Assembly: GCA_964599375.1 (NCBI GenBank)
Contig: CAZREW010000003.1
Span: 62,001-126,000 of the forward strand
Length of the DNA stretch: 64,000 nt
Source: JAUWCL01 sp964599375
GTDB lineage: Bacteria; Krumholzibacteriota; Krumholzibacteriia; Krumholzibacteriales; Krumholzibacteriaceae
Reading direction: 5' to 3'
The notes under the pieces are model-generated. The model did no database searches and was not told the origin of the DNA. It saw nothing but the letters and a program-made list of their open reading frames with translations. Below are positions 10,220 to 19,286 of this stretch, piece by piece (the first letter of the stretch is position 1; each line of letters begins with the position of its first letter). The position numbers and the translations under genes were made by a program.

Positions 10220-12109
10220 ATGAAGAGAGCGCTTGAAATAACACTGGTAATCGCCCTCTGGCTGTGTCCTGCCGGCGCGGATGCGCAGGATGGAGGCGGC
10301 GGGACAAGATCAGTCTATACTCTCGGCGCCGGGTCGAGGGCCATCGCCATGGGTGGAGCATTCTCCGCCATAGCGAGCGACGCTTCGGCAGTCTACTATA
10401 ACCCCGCCGCGATGAAGATCAACGGCGCGCCCACGATCATGGCGAACCATATATCTCTCTTCTCGGGATTCACCGACGCGAGCTACGATTATCTCGGGCT
10501 CGTCTGGCCGACCCTAGGAGCGGGAGCCTTCGGGGCAGGGCTGCTGACTACCGGGACTGGCGGCATACAGGGATTCGACGAGTTCAGCAGGCCGACGGGT
10601 GAGTTGTCCTACAGGGAGAGCCAGGGGATAGTATCGTACGCGTTCGATGTCCCCTACCGATTCGCCGGGACCTGGTCTGTCGGCACGTCGATAAAGATCC
10701 TACACCAGAAGATAGGCGAGTATGCCGATACGGGGACTGGACTCGACCTCGGGCTGCTTTACCGGGCAAGCTACATCGACGGTCTCACGTTCGGAGTGAA
10801 CCTCCAGGATATCGTGGGGGCGAGGACGAAGCTCGTCTCCGCGAGCGATGAGGTGTACCGCACTATGATGTTCGGCCTCGGGTACATGAGGGCGTTCGGC
10901 GAGAGCTCCCGGCTGGCTGTCTCGGTCCAGATGGACATGCCTGAAAAAGCGGACAACGATCTCAGGTTCGGCGCAGAGTACACGATCCGTGACATGATCA
11001 GCATCAGGATGGGTTACGATTCAGAGTCGTTCACCGCGGGAATCGGGTTTACGTGGCATGGATATGCGCTGGACTACGGATACTTCAGCAGGGAAGAGGC
11101 GGGAAGCTCGCATCCGCTGACGATCTCCGCCAGGATCGGAATGCCGCTGGAACAGAAGATAGCGGAAAGGGACGAGGCCCGCAGGCTCGAGGAGGAGAAG
11201 ATCCTCGAGGAGCTCTTCGCGAGACGCATAGCAACACATATTGAAGCGGCTGACAGCCTCAGGAAAACGGGCGAGCTGGAGAGCGCGCTCGACGAGGTCA
11301 AGATCGCCCTCGAATACGATCCCGGCAGCGAGAGAGCCGCCGCCCTGCGCAACGAGATCGGCGGGGCGATCCTGGCAGCTCAGGAGGTGCGCACCCGCGA
11401 CGCCGAAAAAGCGCTCCTGATCAATCAGCATTTCGAGCTCGGCCTGAGGCATTACAACGACAACGAGTACGTCCTCGCCAGAGCCGAGTGGCGAAATGTT
11501 ATCGAGATAGATCCAGAGAACACCCAGGCCGACGAGTATCTCCGCAGGACGGATGAGAGGCTCGCCGAGCAGCTGAAGTCCCACCTGGACACTGCGGCGG
11601 ACTATGAAAGAGCGGGGAAGCTCCCGGAGGCGATAGGCGAGTGGAACATAGTCAGGATGATCGACCCGGAGAACACCGAAGCGCTGGCGGCGATAGACCG
11701 GATCAAGGCGCGCATGGACAGCATGAGCAGGGATTACCAGGAGGCCAACCGCAGGCTCGAGACCATCGACCTGTTCGACGGAGCCGTGACGGCGTTTGGT
11801 GAGGGCAGGTATGAAGACGCGATCAGGCTCGCAAGGCAGGTACTCCAGCTCGATCCGGAACACGCGGAAGCGAAGGATCTCATCAACAGGGCTGAGCGGA
11901 GGATGAAGCCCCTGAGCGATGAAGAAAAGGAACAGTTCAAGACGCTGTTTGTAGAAGGCGTGAAGTATTTCACGCAGAAGGAATATTCGAAGGCGATAGA
12001 TGTTTGGTACAGGGCGTTGGTGATAGATCCGGATAACGAGAGCGTGAGAAAAAACATCGAAGATGCGAAGCAGAGGCTCAAGAAACTCGAGACACCTGAA
12101 GGCAGATAA
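10220..12109 (+). CDS. PorV/PorQ-like outer-membrane protein fused to a C-terminal TPR domain
   Basis: A 629-residue protein begins with a signal peptide (residues 1-22, cleavage near ADA-QD). Residues ~28-305 carry the PorV/PorQ (UPF0164-like) signature: LGAGSRAIAMGGAFSAIASD, then SAVYYNPAAM, then amphipathic strands. Residues ~310-345 are a charged helix, and ~345-625 contain TPR-like repeats (for example ALEYDPGSERAA, IEIDPENTQADEYL, LQLDPEHAEAKDL, LVIDPDNESVRKNI). PorV is known as an outer-membrane shuttle for type IX secretion substrates; here the TPR tail would sit in the periplasm. The gene starts 10 bp after the giant sorted protein, with an AGGTGG Shine-Dalgarno overlapping that stop, so a role in exporting or anchoring that protein is a reasonable inference. 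No core T9SS gene is visible in the window. Confidence 0.85.
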   Translation: MKRALEITLVIALWLCPAGADAQDGGGGTRSVYTLGAGSRAIAMGGAFSAIASDASAVYYNPAAMKINGAPTIMANHISLFSGFTDASYDYLGLVWPTLGAGAFGAGLLTTGTGGIQGFDEFSRPTGELSYRESQGIVSYAFDVPYRFAGTWSVGTSIKILHQKIGEYADTGTGLDLGLLYRASYIDGLTFGVNLQDIVGARTKLVSASDEVYRTMMFGLGYMRAFGESSRLAVSVQMDMPEKADNDLRFGAEYTIRDMISIRMGYDSESFTAGIGFTWHGYALDYGYFSREEAGSSHPLTISARIGMPLEQKIAERDEARRLEEEKILEELFARRIATHIEAADSLRKTGELESALDEVKIALEYDPGSERAAALRNEIGGAILAAQEVRTRDAEKALLINQHFELGLRHYNDNEYVLARAEWRNVIEIDPENTQADEYLRRTDERLAEQLKSHLDTAADYERAGKLPEAIGEWNIVRMIDPENTEALAAIDRIKARMDSMSRDYQEANRRLETIDLFDGAVTAFGEGRYEDAIRLARQVLQLDPEHAEAKDLINRAERRMKPLSDEEKEQFKTLFVEGVKYFTQKEYSKAIDVWYRALVIDPDNESVRKNIEDAKQRLKKLETPEGR

Positions 12110-15100
12110 GTGAAGCGGCAACTTCTCAGGGACAGCGAGACATTTCACCTGGAGATCCCGGCCGATGAGAACAATCTCAGCGAGGTCCGGGATTTTATCG
12201 CGGAAGTCTGCCTCAAGGCCGGTTTCTCCAAGCGCGAGACGAACAATACGAAGCTCGCGATGGATGAGGCCTGCACGAATATCATCAAGCATGCCTACCG
12301 TGACAAAGCCGGCACAATTCGTATCGATGTCCAGGCCGAACCGGGCAAGGTTGAGATAAACATCTTCGACAGGGGCATCCCCTTTGACTGGTCGAAGGTG
12401 AAGGACCCAGACCTGCAGCAGTACGTCGAGATAGGTAAGAAGGGCGGCCTGGGAATATACCTGATGAACAGGCTGATGGACGACCTTGACTATCAGGCGT
12501 CCGAGAACGGCAACCGCCTCTTCATGGTCAAGCATGCCGGTTCGACCAGCTCCGAACCTTTGTTTTTCTCAATCAAGCCGAAATGGACCGCAACGCTGCG
12601 TTTCAAGTTCGCCTTCAGGGCCACACTGGGCCTCCTCGGCCTTGTGCTCTTCCTTTGGATCGTGCAGTACGTCAACCAGACGAGGGCCGTCGAATCACAG
12701 ACCCGCGATGCCTGGCTGTCGATGAACAGTTTCGCAAGGGCTATAGAGGCGAAGAGTGAGACGGCGATGATCAAGGATGACCTCTATGACCCGGAGTACA
12801 GGGAACTGACCGATTTCGTGATCGAACGGGTAGCAAGGCATCCCGCGGTCGAGTACGTGGAGATAGTCAACACGGATGGGATAATCGTGTCGTCCAGCGA
12901 CCTCGATGAGTTTATGAACAAGTACTCGATACCTCCGGGCGCGTCGACGATGGATCACGGCGGGACATGGATAACGAAGCGGGCCCCGGATGGCGAAGTG
13001 ATAAGAGAGCTGCATTTTCCCATATTCATTACCCGTGATGACGAGGAGAACGTGGCTTCGCTGGGCAGAGTGATCGTCGGAGTCTCCGAAAGCGTGATAA
13101 TGAACAGCGTGGACGATCCCAGGCTGAAGACCACTCTCATACTTGCCGGCATATTCGTTGTCGGGCTGGCGCTGATATATCTGCTGATCTCAGTATTCGT
13201 CAAGCCTATCCAGGCCCTCACGGACGGCGTGAGGGCGATAGGGGAGGGCGCACTCAATGACGAGATCAGGATCGACGGGCCGGAGGAGATAGGTGAGATC
13301 GCCAGGGCGTTCAACGAGATAACGCAGAAATTCCGCGAGGCGCAGCACAGCGTGGTCGAGCAGGAAAGGATGCAGAAGGAGATGCAGGTCGCGCAGGAGA
13401 TCCAGCATTCGCTTCTGCCGGGCAAAGTCCCTGACGTCAGCGGCTACGACATAGCGAGCCTGTACCGGGCGGCCAAGGAGGTCGGAGGAGACTATTACGA
13501 TTTCGTTAGCGTGGACGAGGATACGCTCGGAGTCGTCGTGGCCGACGTGTCTGGCAAGGGAGTGCCGGGGTCCCTCGTCATGACGATGATCCGCACGGCC
13601 CTGAGGATGGAAGCCAGGGGAAGCCATTCTGCCGCGGACGTGATGTCGAGGATGAATGATTTCGTGACCGAGGACATGAAGAAGGGGATGTTCGTCACGA
13701 TCTTCTATGTGATCCTCGACTCGAAGAACAGGGTGATCAGTTATGCCAGCGCGGGTCACAATCCGATGGTGCTGTTCAGGGCAGAGACTGACGAGACGTT
13801 CTTTCTCAACCCGCGCGGGTTCCCCGTAGGGATAAGCCTTCCGGATGAGACCCTGTTCAGGCGCTCTATAGACGTCGAAAAGATCAAGCTGAAGAAAGAC
13901 GACATGCTCGTCATATACACCGATGGCGTCACAGAGGCTATGAACGAGGATAGGGAGCAGTACGGGGAGGACCGCCTGCTCGCGCTGATCAAGACGTGCG
14001 GCAAGAAATCTCCAGACGAGTTCATCGACCTGCTCAACGAGGATATCAGGGAGTTCACCGGTGGATATCCGCAGAATGACGATATCACCGTCGTAGCCGT
14101 CAAAGAGAAACTGATGGCTGATGACGTGCTCTATGGCATCCGCAAGAAATTGCTCGACCTCGTAGAGGTCGAGGGACTCTCGGTGGCCGAAGCCTGCTCG
14201 CGCATGAAGGTATCGCCCTCTACATATTACAGGTACAAGAAGCGCCTGACGGAACTGGGAGAGCGCGGACTGAGGAACAAGACCCTGCGTGAAGAGCACG
14301 AGATCAAGCGTGTCAGCCTCGAGCAGAGGAAAGAGATCCTCGCCATCATCAGGAATGACCCGAAATTCGGAGCCAAGCGGATCGCGACCGCCTTCAATGA
14401 AGGCAAGGATGAGAGCGATACGCTTACGCCATCGCTGATATACGACGAGCTGAAGAGGATGCGCCTCAATACGTATGAGAAGAGGCTGGAGTATATGAGG
14501 CGCAACAGGTTCATCACGGAGGAACAGTTCCAGGCGATGCTTGCCGGTGAGGAAGTCGGGGCCGCCGGCGTCTCCGTGGCGCCGGCTGAGAAGGCCGGGG
14601 ATATGCCCGTTACCGGGGAAGAGCCGGTGGAGATCTTCGAACCTCCCGCACGAGTCCCGGAGAAAGGCGCCCCGGCGGGAACCGATATCCCCGAATTCAG
14701 GCCTGTCACTGTCTCGAGGCTCGACGGCGGCGAGGCTGAGGACGATGTCGAGAGGCTGCTTGCATCGGTTCTCGGCAGGAACGCCGTGGACGGAGGCCTC
14801 GTCGAGGTGCTGACGCAGGACGAGGAGAAAGGGATCATTGTCATCAGGGTCTCGGGCCACCTCGACTCCAGCTCCGCCGGCGAGCTCGAGTTGCTGCTCG
14901 AGAGCGTGCACGAATACGGGTTCTCAAAGATCGTCATCGATCTCGGCGATGTGCCGTATATCAGCAGCGGCGGCTGGGGGATCTTCACGGGCCGAGTGAA
15001 GATGCTCAGAGAGAAGGAAGGGGATGTCGTCCTCGCGGGCATGTCTCCAGAGGTCTTCGACATCTACGAGCTCCTCGGGTTCCAGGATATCATAATGCAT

Positions 15101-16477
15101 TTCCGCAATGTCGACGAAGCGGTCGATTTCATATCACTTCCGTTCGATGTCAGGCAGGAAAGGCTCGAGCTTGTCTCAGGTGCGGCCTCGGAAGGGAAGC
15201 GCCTGGAGCAGCGGATAAGCGCAGTCGTGAAAAAAGAGGAAGCGGAAGCCGAGGAGGAGGGAGCCGTTCCGTGGTCTCCCCTGAGGATCGAGGCAGGCAC
15301 TGTGGGGCAGTCCGGAGAGATCACTATCCTCAACCTGATCGGAGTCATCGATACGGTCAGCTGCATGAAGCTTCGCGACGTCCTGGAGACGCTTGTCGGT
15401 AAGGGCGTGACAAAATTCGTGGTGGACATGTCGCTGGTAGAATACGTCAGCAGCGCAGGATGGGGCGTCTTCGCGTCAAGGATCGACGAAGTGAGGCGGG
15501 CTGACGGGGACATTAAGATATTCGGGATGGACCCGGAAGTGGACAGTATCTTCCACCTGCTCGGATTCGATGTGATCATGCGCTCGTTCAGCATCCTGTC
15601 CGAGGCGATCGAGGATTACGAGCGTGCCCCCGCTCCCGCCGGTCCGGAGGCCGGGGTTTCGACACCCGTGGCGGCTCCTGACGCGGCACCGGCGCCGGAA
15701 AATAAGACCGTGAGCGAGGCCACAACGGGGACCGGCGCGGAAAGTCCCCGGTCAATGACCGCCAGCGCCGTCTCAGGCCCGCGTAACCTTGAATTCGAGG
15801 TCGTGGCGAGAAGGTCGCCGGACGGGAGATCGATGGTCCTCGATGTCTCCGGCGCGATCGATGCAGCCACTTCCGCGGCGCTCGAGGACAGGCTCGAGGA
15901 AGCGATCGAGGGTCGGCCGAAGTTTCTCGTGATCGATCTCTCCGGAGTCATCTACATCAGCAGCAGCGGATGGGGAGTCATTGTCAAGTACATGCAGAAG
16001 ACGATCGCGTGGGGTGGAAGGATGGCGCTGTCCGGCATGACCCAGCCGATCTTCAAGATATTCAGGGATCTCGGTTTCGAGCCCCTTGTACCACATTTCA
16101 TGAGCAGCGGGGCAGCACTGGCCGAACTCTCAGCGCCCGCGGCGGAATCGCCGGTGGAAAGGAGTGTGGGGGCACCTGAAAGAGCGGCGCTTGCCGAAGA
16201 GGCTCTGGAGGAAACTCCCACGCCGGTCGATTCGTTCAGGGCAGATCCTCTGCCTGAAAAGAAGCCAGCCCCGAGTCTGGAGAAAGCCGGATTCGCGCCG
16301 CTGGAAGATACAGGAAGGGAAAATGCCGAGACTCTCGACGTAAAACTCGACCTGTCCGACCAGGCAGGGGACGCCGAGGGTAAGGACGGAAAGATCCGCA
16401 GGCTCGGATGGAGCGAATACGGAAAGAGACTGTTGGAGCGGAACAGCAGGAGGGACGGGAGGAAGAAGAAGAGATGA
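12110..16477 (+). CDS. Membrane-anchored partner-switching fusion: RsbW-like kinase + HAMP + SpoIIE phosphatase + HTH + three STAS domains
   Basis: The gene starts with GTG directly after the previous TAA. Domains in order: RsbW/SpoIIAB-like HATPase (residues ~10-140; N-box MDEACTNIIKHAY, G-boxes DRGIPFDW and GGLGIYL); TM helix ~173-189; extracytoplasmic sensor ~190-340; TM helix ~342-364; HAMP ~365-415; PP2C/SpoIIE phosphatase ~424-665 with metal-binding Asp in GGDYYDF, ADVSGKG, YTDGVTEA and QNDDITVV; IS481/IS3-like HTH ~670-790 (SPSTYYRYKKRLTELG, FGAKRIATAF); STAS domains ~898-1013, ~1058-1173 and ~1227-1343; a disordered acidic/Ala/Pro tail. The STAS motifs are YISSGGWG, YVSSAGWG and YISSSGWG, keeping the serine used as the phospho-acceptor in SpoIIAA. 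In known circuits these activities sit on separate proteins. The target sigma factor or other output is not visible. The stop overlaps the next start (ATGA). Confidence 0.9.
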   Translation: MKRQLLRDSETFHLEIPADENNLSEVRDFIAEVCLKAGFSKRETNNTKLAMDEACTNIIKHAYRDKAGTIRIDVQAEPGKVEINIFDRGIPFDWSKVKDPDLQQYVEIGKKGGLGIYLMNRLMDDLDYQASENGNRLFMVKHAGSTSSEPLFFSIKPKWTATLRFKFAFRATLGLLGLVLFLWIVQYVNQTRAVESQTRDAWLSMNSFARAIEAKSETAMIKDDLYDPEYRELTDFVIERVARHPAVEYVEIVNTDGIIVSSSDLDEFMNKYSIPPGASTMDHGGTWITKRAPDGEVIRELHFPIFITRDDEENVASLGRVIVGVSESVIMNSVDDPRLKTTLILAGIFVVGLALIYLLISVFVKPIQALTDGVRAIGEGALNDEIRIDGPEEIGEIARAFNEITQKFREAQHSVVEQERMQKEMQVAQEIQHSLLPGKVPDVSGYDIASLYRAAKEVGGDYYDFVSVDEDTLGVVVADVSGKGVPGSLVMTMIRTALRMEARGSHSAADVMSRMNDFVTEDMKKGMFVTIFYVILDSKNRVISYASAGHNPMVLFRAETDETFFLNPRGFPVGISLPDETLFRRSIDVEKIKLKKDDMLVIYTDGVTEAMNEDREQYGEDRLLALIKTCGKKSPDEFIDLLNEDIREFTGGYPQNDDITVVAVKEKLMADDVLYGIRKKLLDLVEVEGLSVAEACSRMKVSPSTYYRYKKRLTELGERGLRNKTLREEHEIKRVSLEQRKEILAIIRNDPKFGAKRIATAFNEGKDESDTLTPSLIYDELKRMRLNTYEKRLEYMRRNRFITEEQFQAMLAGEEVGAAGVSVAPAEKAGDMPVTGEEPVEIFEPPARVPEKGAPAGTDIPEFRPVTVSRLDGGEAEDDVERLLASVLGRNAVDGGLVEVLTQDEEKGIIVIRVSGHLDSSSAGELELLLESVHEYGFSKIVIDLGDVPYISSGGWGIFTGRVKMLREKEGDVVLAGMSPEVFDIYELLGFQDIIMHFRNVDEAVDFISLPFDVRQERLELVSGAASEGKRLEQRISAVVKKEEAEAEEEGAVPWSPLRIEAGTVGQSGEITILNLIGVIDTVSCMKLRDVLETLVGKGVTKFVVDMSLVEYVSSAGWGVFASRIDEVRRADGDIKIFGMDPEVDSIFHLLGFDVIMRSFSILSEAIEDYERAPAPAGPEAGVSTPVAAPDAAPAPENKTVSEATTGTGAESPRSMTASAVSGPRNLEFEVVARRSPDGRSMVLDVSGAIDAATSAALEDRLEEAIEGRPKFLVIDLSGVIYISSSGWGVIVKYMQKTIAWGGRMALSGMTQPIFKIFRDLGFEPLVPHFMSSGAALAELSAPAAESPVERSVGAPERAALAEEALEETPTPVDSFRADPLPEKKPAPSLEKAGFAPLEDTGRENAETLDVKLDLSDQAGDAEGKDGKIRRLGWSEYGKRLLERNSRRDGRKKKR

Positions 16478-17226
16478 AGAGTTTCGCGATAATGACGATG
16501 AAGGGGGGCACGGGGAAGACGACTACGGCCATCAGCCTCGCGCACGGTCTGACTCTGAGTGGCAGAAAGGTGCTGCTTGTCGACTGTGACCCTCAGCGCA
16601 ACGTAGCCGTGACTTTCGGCGTAAAGGGAGACAGGGGGCTCGACGGGCTCCTGATGACTGGAGACGTCGATATAATACAGGTCAGGGAGAACCTCTTCGT
16701 CATAGACTCCGGCGGGAGGCGGCTTGTCGAAGTGGAACTTCAGCTGGGGCGGCAGGAAAGGCGCGAGGGCAGGATGCGCGACGCACTGGCGCACCTGAAG
16801 GGCTGCGATTACGTGATCTGCGACTGTCCCCCGTCGATGAACCTGATCAATGTGAACGTCCTCGCTTACTGTGACGAGGTGATAGTGCCGGTCGGCATGG
16901 ACTATCTCTCAGAGGTGGGAGCGCGTCAGACGATGGAGGTCATCGAGGAGATCAAGTGGATCACCGAAAAGAGCACCATGGACTTCAGGATCCTGCCGAC
17001 GTTCTTTGACTCACGCACCAGGATATCCACGACGGTGCTTGAAGACCTGCGGACCCATTTCGGCGAGAGGGTGTTCCAGACAGTGATAAGGGTAAACACG
17101 GCTATAAGGGAAGCCCCGGGTTCCAACAAGACGATATACGAACACGCCCCCCTGTCAAGGGGAGCGTACGACTACTACAAGCTGACCGAAGAGGTGCTCT
17201 CGCTCGAAAAGGACTCAGACGCCTGA
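16474..17226 (+). CDS. Orphan ParA/Soj-like ATPase
   Basis: A 250-residue ParA/MinD-family ATPase. The chosen ATG overlaps the upstream TGA as ATGA, and the protein then starts directly with the first beta strand. The deviant Walker A KGGTGKTT has the signature lysine K10 and catalytic K15; Walker A' is DCDPQ and Walker B is CDCPPS. The C-terminal VNTAIREAPGSNKTI matches the Soj-type region that contributes to DNA binding in known ParA proteins. There is no N-terminal HTH, and no parB or parS site was seen nearby, so chromosome segregation is not the obvious job. Its place between the partner-switching fusion and TPR/STAS genes suggests positioning of a signalling or surface complex, as with other orphan ParA proteins; this is inference. 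Confidence 0.9.
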   Translation: MKSFAIMTMKGGTGKTTTAISLAHGLTLSGRKVLLVDCDPQRNVAVTFGVKGDRGLDGLLMTGDVDIIQVRENLFVIDSGGRRLVEVELQLGRQERREGRMRDALAHLKGCDYVICDCPPSMNLINVNVLAYCDEVIVPVGMDYLSEVGARQTMEVIEEIKWITEKSTMDFRILPTFFDSRTRISTTVLEDLRTHFGERVFQTVIRVNTAIREAPGSNKTIYEHAPLSRGAYDYYKLTEEVLSLEKDSDA

Positions 17227-17296
17227 CGGCCGGCCTGTTTTGCTGTATTCCGCCGGGGAGATGTGATAATATCCTCTCCAGCGGGAGGAGATCCAT

Positions 17297-18412
17297 GTGG
17301 ACAGTTTCGAATTGAGAGAAGAGATCCGCCACGGCGGGGCGAGCTATTTCCTGCAGACAAGCTACAATCCCGATATCGGGCAGATCAGAAGCTCGTTCTT
17401 CAGGGACGGGACTGTCTTCGATTCGATCGTAAGGACCGTTGAGGACAAAAGCACGGACGGGCTCAGGGAGCTGACGAAGGAGATCCATCAGCGGAACAAG
17501 CGGGGATTCCGGTTCATCCTCGACGCGAGGGACAACATCGGCAGGTCGGACGATCCGAATCCGCACTTGAGGCTGGCCGAGACATTGCTTCGCAGGAACC
17601 TCTTCCGCGAGGCTGTCGCTGAGGCCGAGACGGCCGTCGAAAAGGGAGCGAAAGACTCGAGGGCATGGATGGTCATCGGCGAAGCGCTGTACAGGATCGA
17701 TGAGCTGGACATGGCGCTCGACGCTATCAGGAAGGGCATCGAGCTCAGCCCGGACTATCCTGACCTGCACAACCTGATAGGAAAGATCTTCCTCCGGCAG
17801 AACATGTGCGGTATGGCCGTCGAGAGTTTCAAGAAGGCGATAAGCCTGAACATCTATTACGGGGAGCCATATCTGAACCTTATCCGGGCTTACCTGACAA
17901 ATACGATAATCAAGCAGGACTACGAGCTTTCCCGCGGACTCGCTGAGAAGTTCAAGGCGAACCTTGAGAGGGCAAGGCAACTCAATACAAGCCTCAGGGA
18001 AGGGCTCCTGGACGATGTAAAGGGACTTTTCGACAGGGGAGAGTACGAGGAAGCTCTAAAGCAGCTGGAAGGGATCGGTACGGTCAGTCCCCGTAGCCTC
18101 GTCGACGATATCCTCCTCGAGCTCTACCTCATGCTCGTGCAGAGCGGCGATGCCATCGAGGAGGACGATATCGAGAAATACCTCGAGAAGGTCGAAGAGA
18201 TCCTGGACCAGAACCCCACCTTCGCGGACGCGTGGAACTCGCTGGGAATCCTCTATACTGCAAAATGCAAGATATTCATGGATAAAGCGAGTGAGGCGTT
18301 CGGTAAAGCCCTAGAAATAAACCAGGATTACGAAAAAGCCAGGAAAAACCTGAGACTTACGGAGAACGACCGACAAGGAATATTTATCCTTTTAAAGGCA
18401 TTATTGGACTGA
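17297..18412 (+). CDS. TPR-repeat protein
   Basis: A 371-residue cytoplasmic-looking protein without signal or membrane segments. The start is the GTG at 17297, which has a GGGAGGAG Shine-Dalgarno 6 bp upstream; the overlapping ATG at 17295 runs into a stop within seven codons. Residues ~1-75 are a short mixed alpha/beta N-terminal region (YFLQTSYNPDIGQIRSSFF). Residues ~90-225 and ~280-350 carry TPR-like helices, for example AEAETAVEKGAKDSRAWM, ALDAIRKGIELSPDYPDL and AFGKALEINQDYEKARKNL. TPR proteins are usually scaffolds, so this one may bridge the ParA, the STAS proteins or the fusion protein. It follows ParA after a 70-bp gap, one of the longer breaks in this gene string. Confidence 0.85.
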   Translation: MDSFELREEIRHGGASYFLQTSYNPDIGQIRSSFFRDGTVFDSIVRTVEDKSTDGLRELTKEIHQRNKRGFRFILDARDNIGRSDDPNPHLRLAETLLRRNLFREAVAEAETAVEKGAKDSRAWMVIGEALYRIDELDMALDAIRKGIELSPDYPDLHNLIGKIFLRQNMCGMAVESFKKAISLNIYYGEPYLNLIRAYLTNTIIKQDYELSRGLAEKFKANLERARQLNTSLREGLLDDVKGLFDRGEYEEALKQLEGIGTVSPRSLVDDILLELYLMLVQSGDAIEEDDIEKYLEKVEEILDQNPTFADAWNSLGILYTAKCKIFMDKASEAFGKALEINQDYEKARKNLRLTENDRQGIFILLKALLD

Positions 18413-18459
18413 AAGTTGCAGCTAAAGACCTCAGGTTACCAGACCGGAAATGATGACGT

Positions 18460-18828
18460 ATGGACAAACTGCTTATTGATGAAGAAAAGGTCGAGGACGT
18501 AGTCATCCTGAAGCTTCAGGGGCTGGTCGACTCCGGCACCTCTCAGAAGATGGAAGGACGTCTCAATGACCTGATCTCTAATGGGAACGTCAAGATCGTA
18601 GTGGATCTCGATCTTGTCGATTACATCAGTTCCGCCGGATGGGGCATCTTCGTAGGCGAGATAAGAGGTATCCGGGAGAGCAACGGTGATATAAAACTTG
18701 CCTCGATGCGTCCGGATGTGCGGGAGGTATTCGATCTTCTCGAGTTCAACACCCTTCTGACGCCTTACGATTCGAGGAGAGCAGCTCTTGCGGCCTTCGA
18801 GTCGGAGAACAGAAGCGAATTAGCCTGA
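18460..18828 (+). CDS. STAS-domain anti-sigma-factor antagonist, copy 1
   Basis: A single STAS domain of 122 residues. The core VDLDLVDYISSAGWGIFV holds the serine pair at the position phosphorylated in SpoIIAA/RsbV, and the following IRESNGDIKLASMRPDVREVF matches the second half of the fold. In known systems the unphosphorylated form sequesters an RsbW-type kinase and the phospho form is reset by a PP2C phosphatase. Both enzymes are present in the fusion protein encoded upstream. The YISSAGWG motif is nearly identical to those in the fusion's STAS domains, so this is probably a paralogue and a possible substrate or competitor of them. Confidence 0.92.
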   Translation: MDKLLIDEEKVEDVVILKLQGLVDSGTSQKMEGRLNDLISNGNVKIVVDLDLVDYISSAGWGIFVGEIRGIRESNGDIKLASMRPDVREVFDLLEFNTLLTPYDSRRAALAAFESENRSELA

Positions 18829-18855
18829 GTGTGGAAGTAAAGGGGAACAAAAGCG

Positions 18856-19257
18856 ATGAACGACATCAACATTTCCTTCTCTAAGCCAGACGAGAATCCG
18901 GGGGTATCGGTCATTTCGGTCAAGGGATATGTCGACACGACTACCTCGGCCGACCTGGAAGAAAGCCTCAAGCGACTGTTGGGCAAGGGAAGATATGACA
19001 TCGTCATAGATCTCGGCAACGTGAACTACATCAGTTCCGCCGGATGGGGCATCTTCATCAGTGAGATCAAGGAGATCAGGGAAAATGGAGGGGACCTCAA
19101 GCTCGCGGCAATGATAGGTGATGTCTACGAGGTCTTCGAGCTGCTCGAGTTCCAGACGATCCTCGAGAGTTTCGATACAGTCGAGGAAGCCGTGAAAAGT
19201 TTCGGCGAACCCACGGCCGGGAAGAACGACAGCGAGGAGACTGAGATCAAGGCCTGA
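18856..19257 (+). CDS. STAS-domain anti-sigma-factor antagonist, copy 2
   Basis: A 133-residue STAS protein 27 bp after copy 1. It has the same layout: an N-terminal strand pair (VSVISVKGYVDTTTSADLEE), the phospho-acceptor loop IDLGNVNYISSAGWGIFI, and IRENGGDLKLAAMIGDVYEVF. The last ~15 residues are acidic and look disordered. Copies 1 and 2 resemble each other closely around the active loop, indicating tandem duplication. It is the last gene before a strong intrinsic terminator, so copies 1 and 2 can be co-transcribed with the kinase/phosphatase fusion. Confidence 0.92.
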   Translation: MNDINISFSKPDENPGVSVISVKGYVDTTTSADLEESLKRLLGKGRYDIVIDLGNVNYISSAGWGIFISEIKEIRENGGDLKLAAMIGDVYEVFELLEFQTILESFDTVEEAVKSFGEPTAGKNDSEETEIKA

Positions 19258-19286
19258 TACCTGACCCCTGTGTAGATGAGATCACG

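Noticed and set aside
11021..12535. A 504-residue minus-strand open frame
   Set aside because: Antisense to the PorV/TPR gene and the kinase domain; no start signal or family features.
14119..14480. Possible insertion sequence
   Set aside because: Only an HTH-like segment is present, in frame within a larger gene, without DDE domain, inverted repeats or target duplication.
13190..14911. A 573-residue open frame on the minus strand
   Set aside because: It lies wholly antisense to the PP2C/HTH region of the fusion protein, has no recognisable domain, and is explained by the high-GC codon bias of the sense gene.
16474..17226. Chromosome-partition parAB locus
   Set aside because: Only ParA is present; no ParB gene or parS-like palindrome was seen, and neighbours are signalling proteins.
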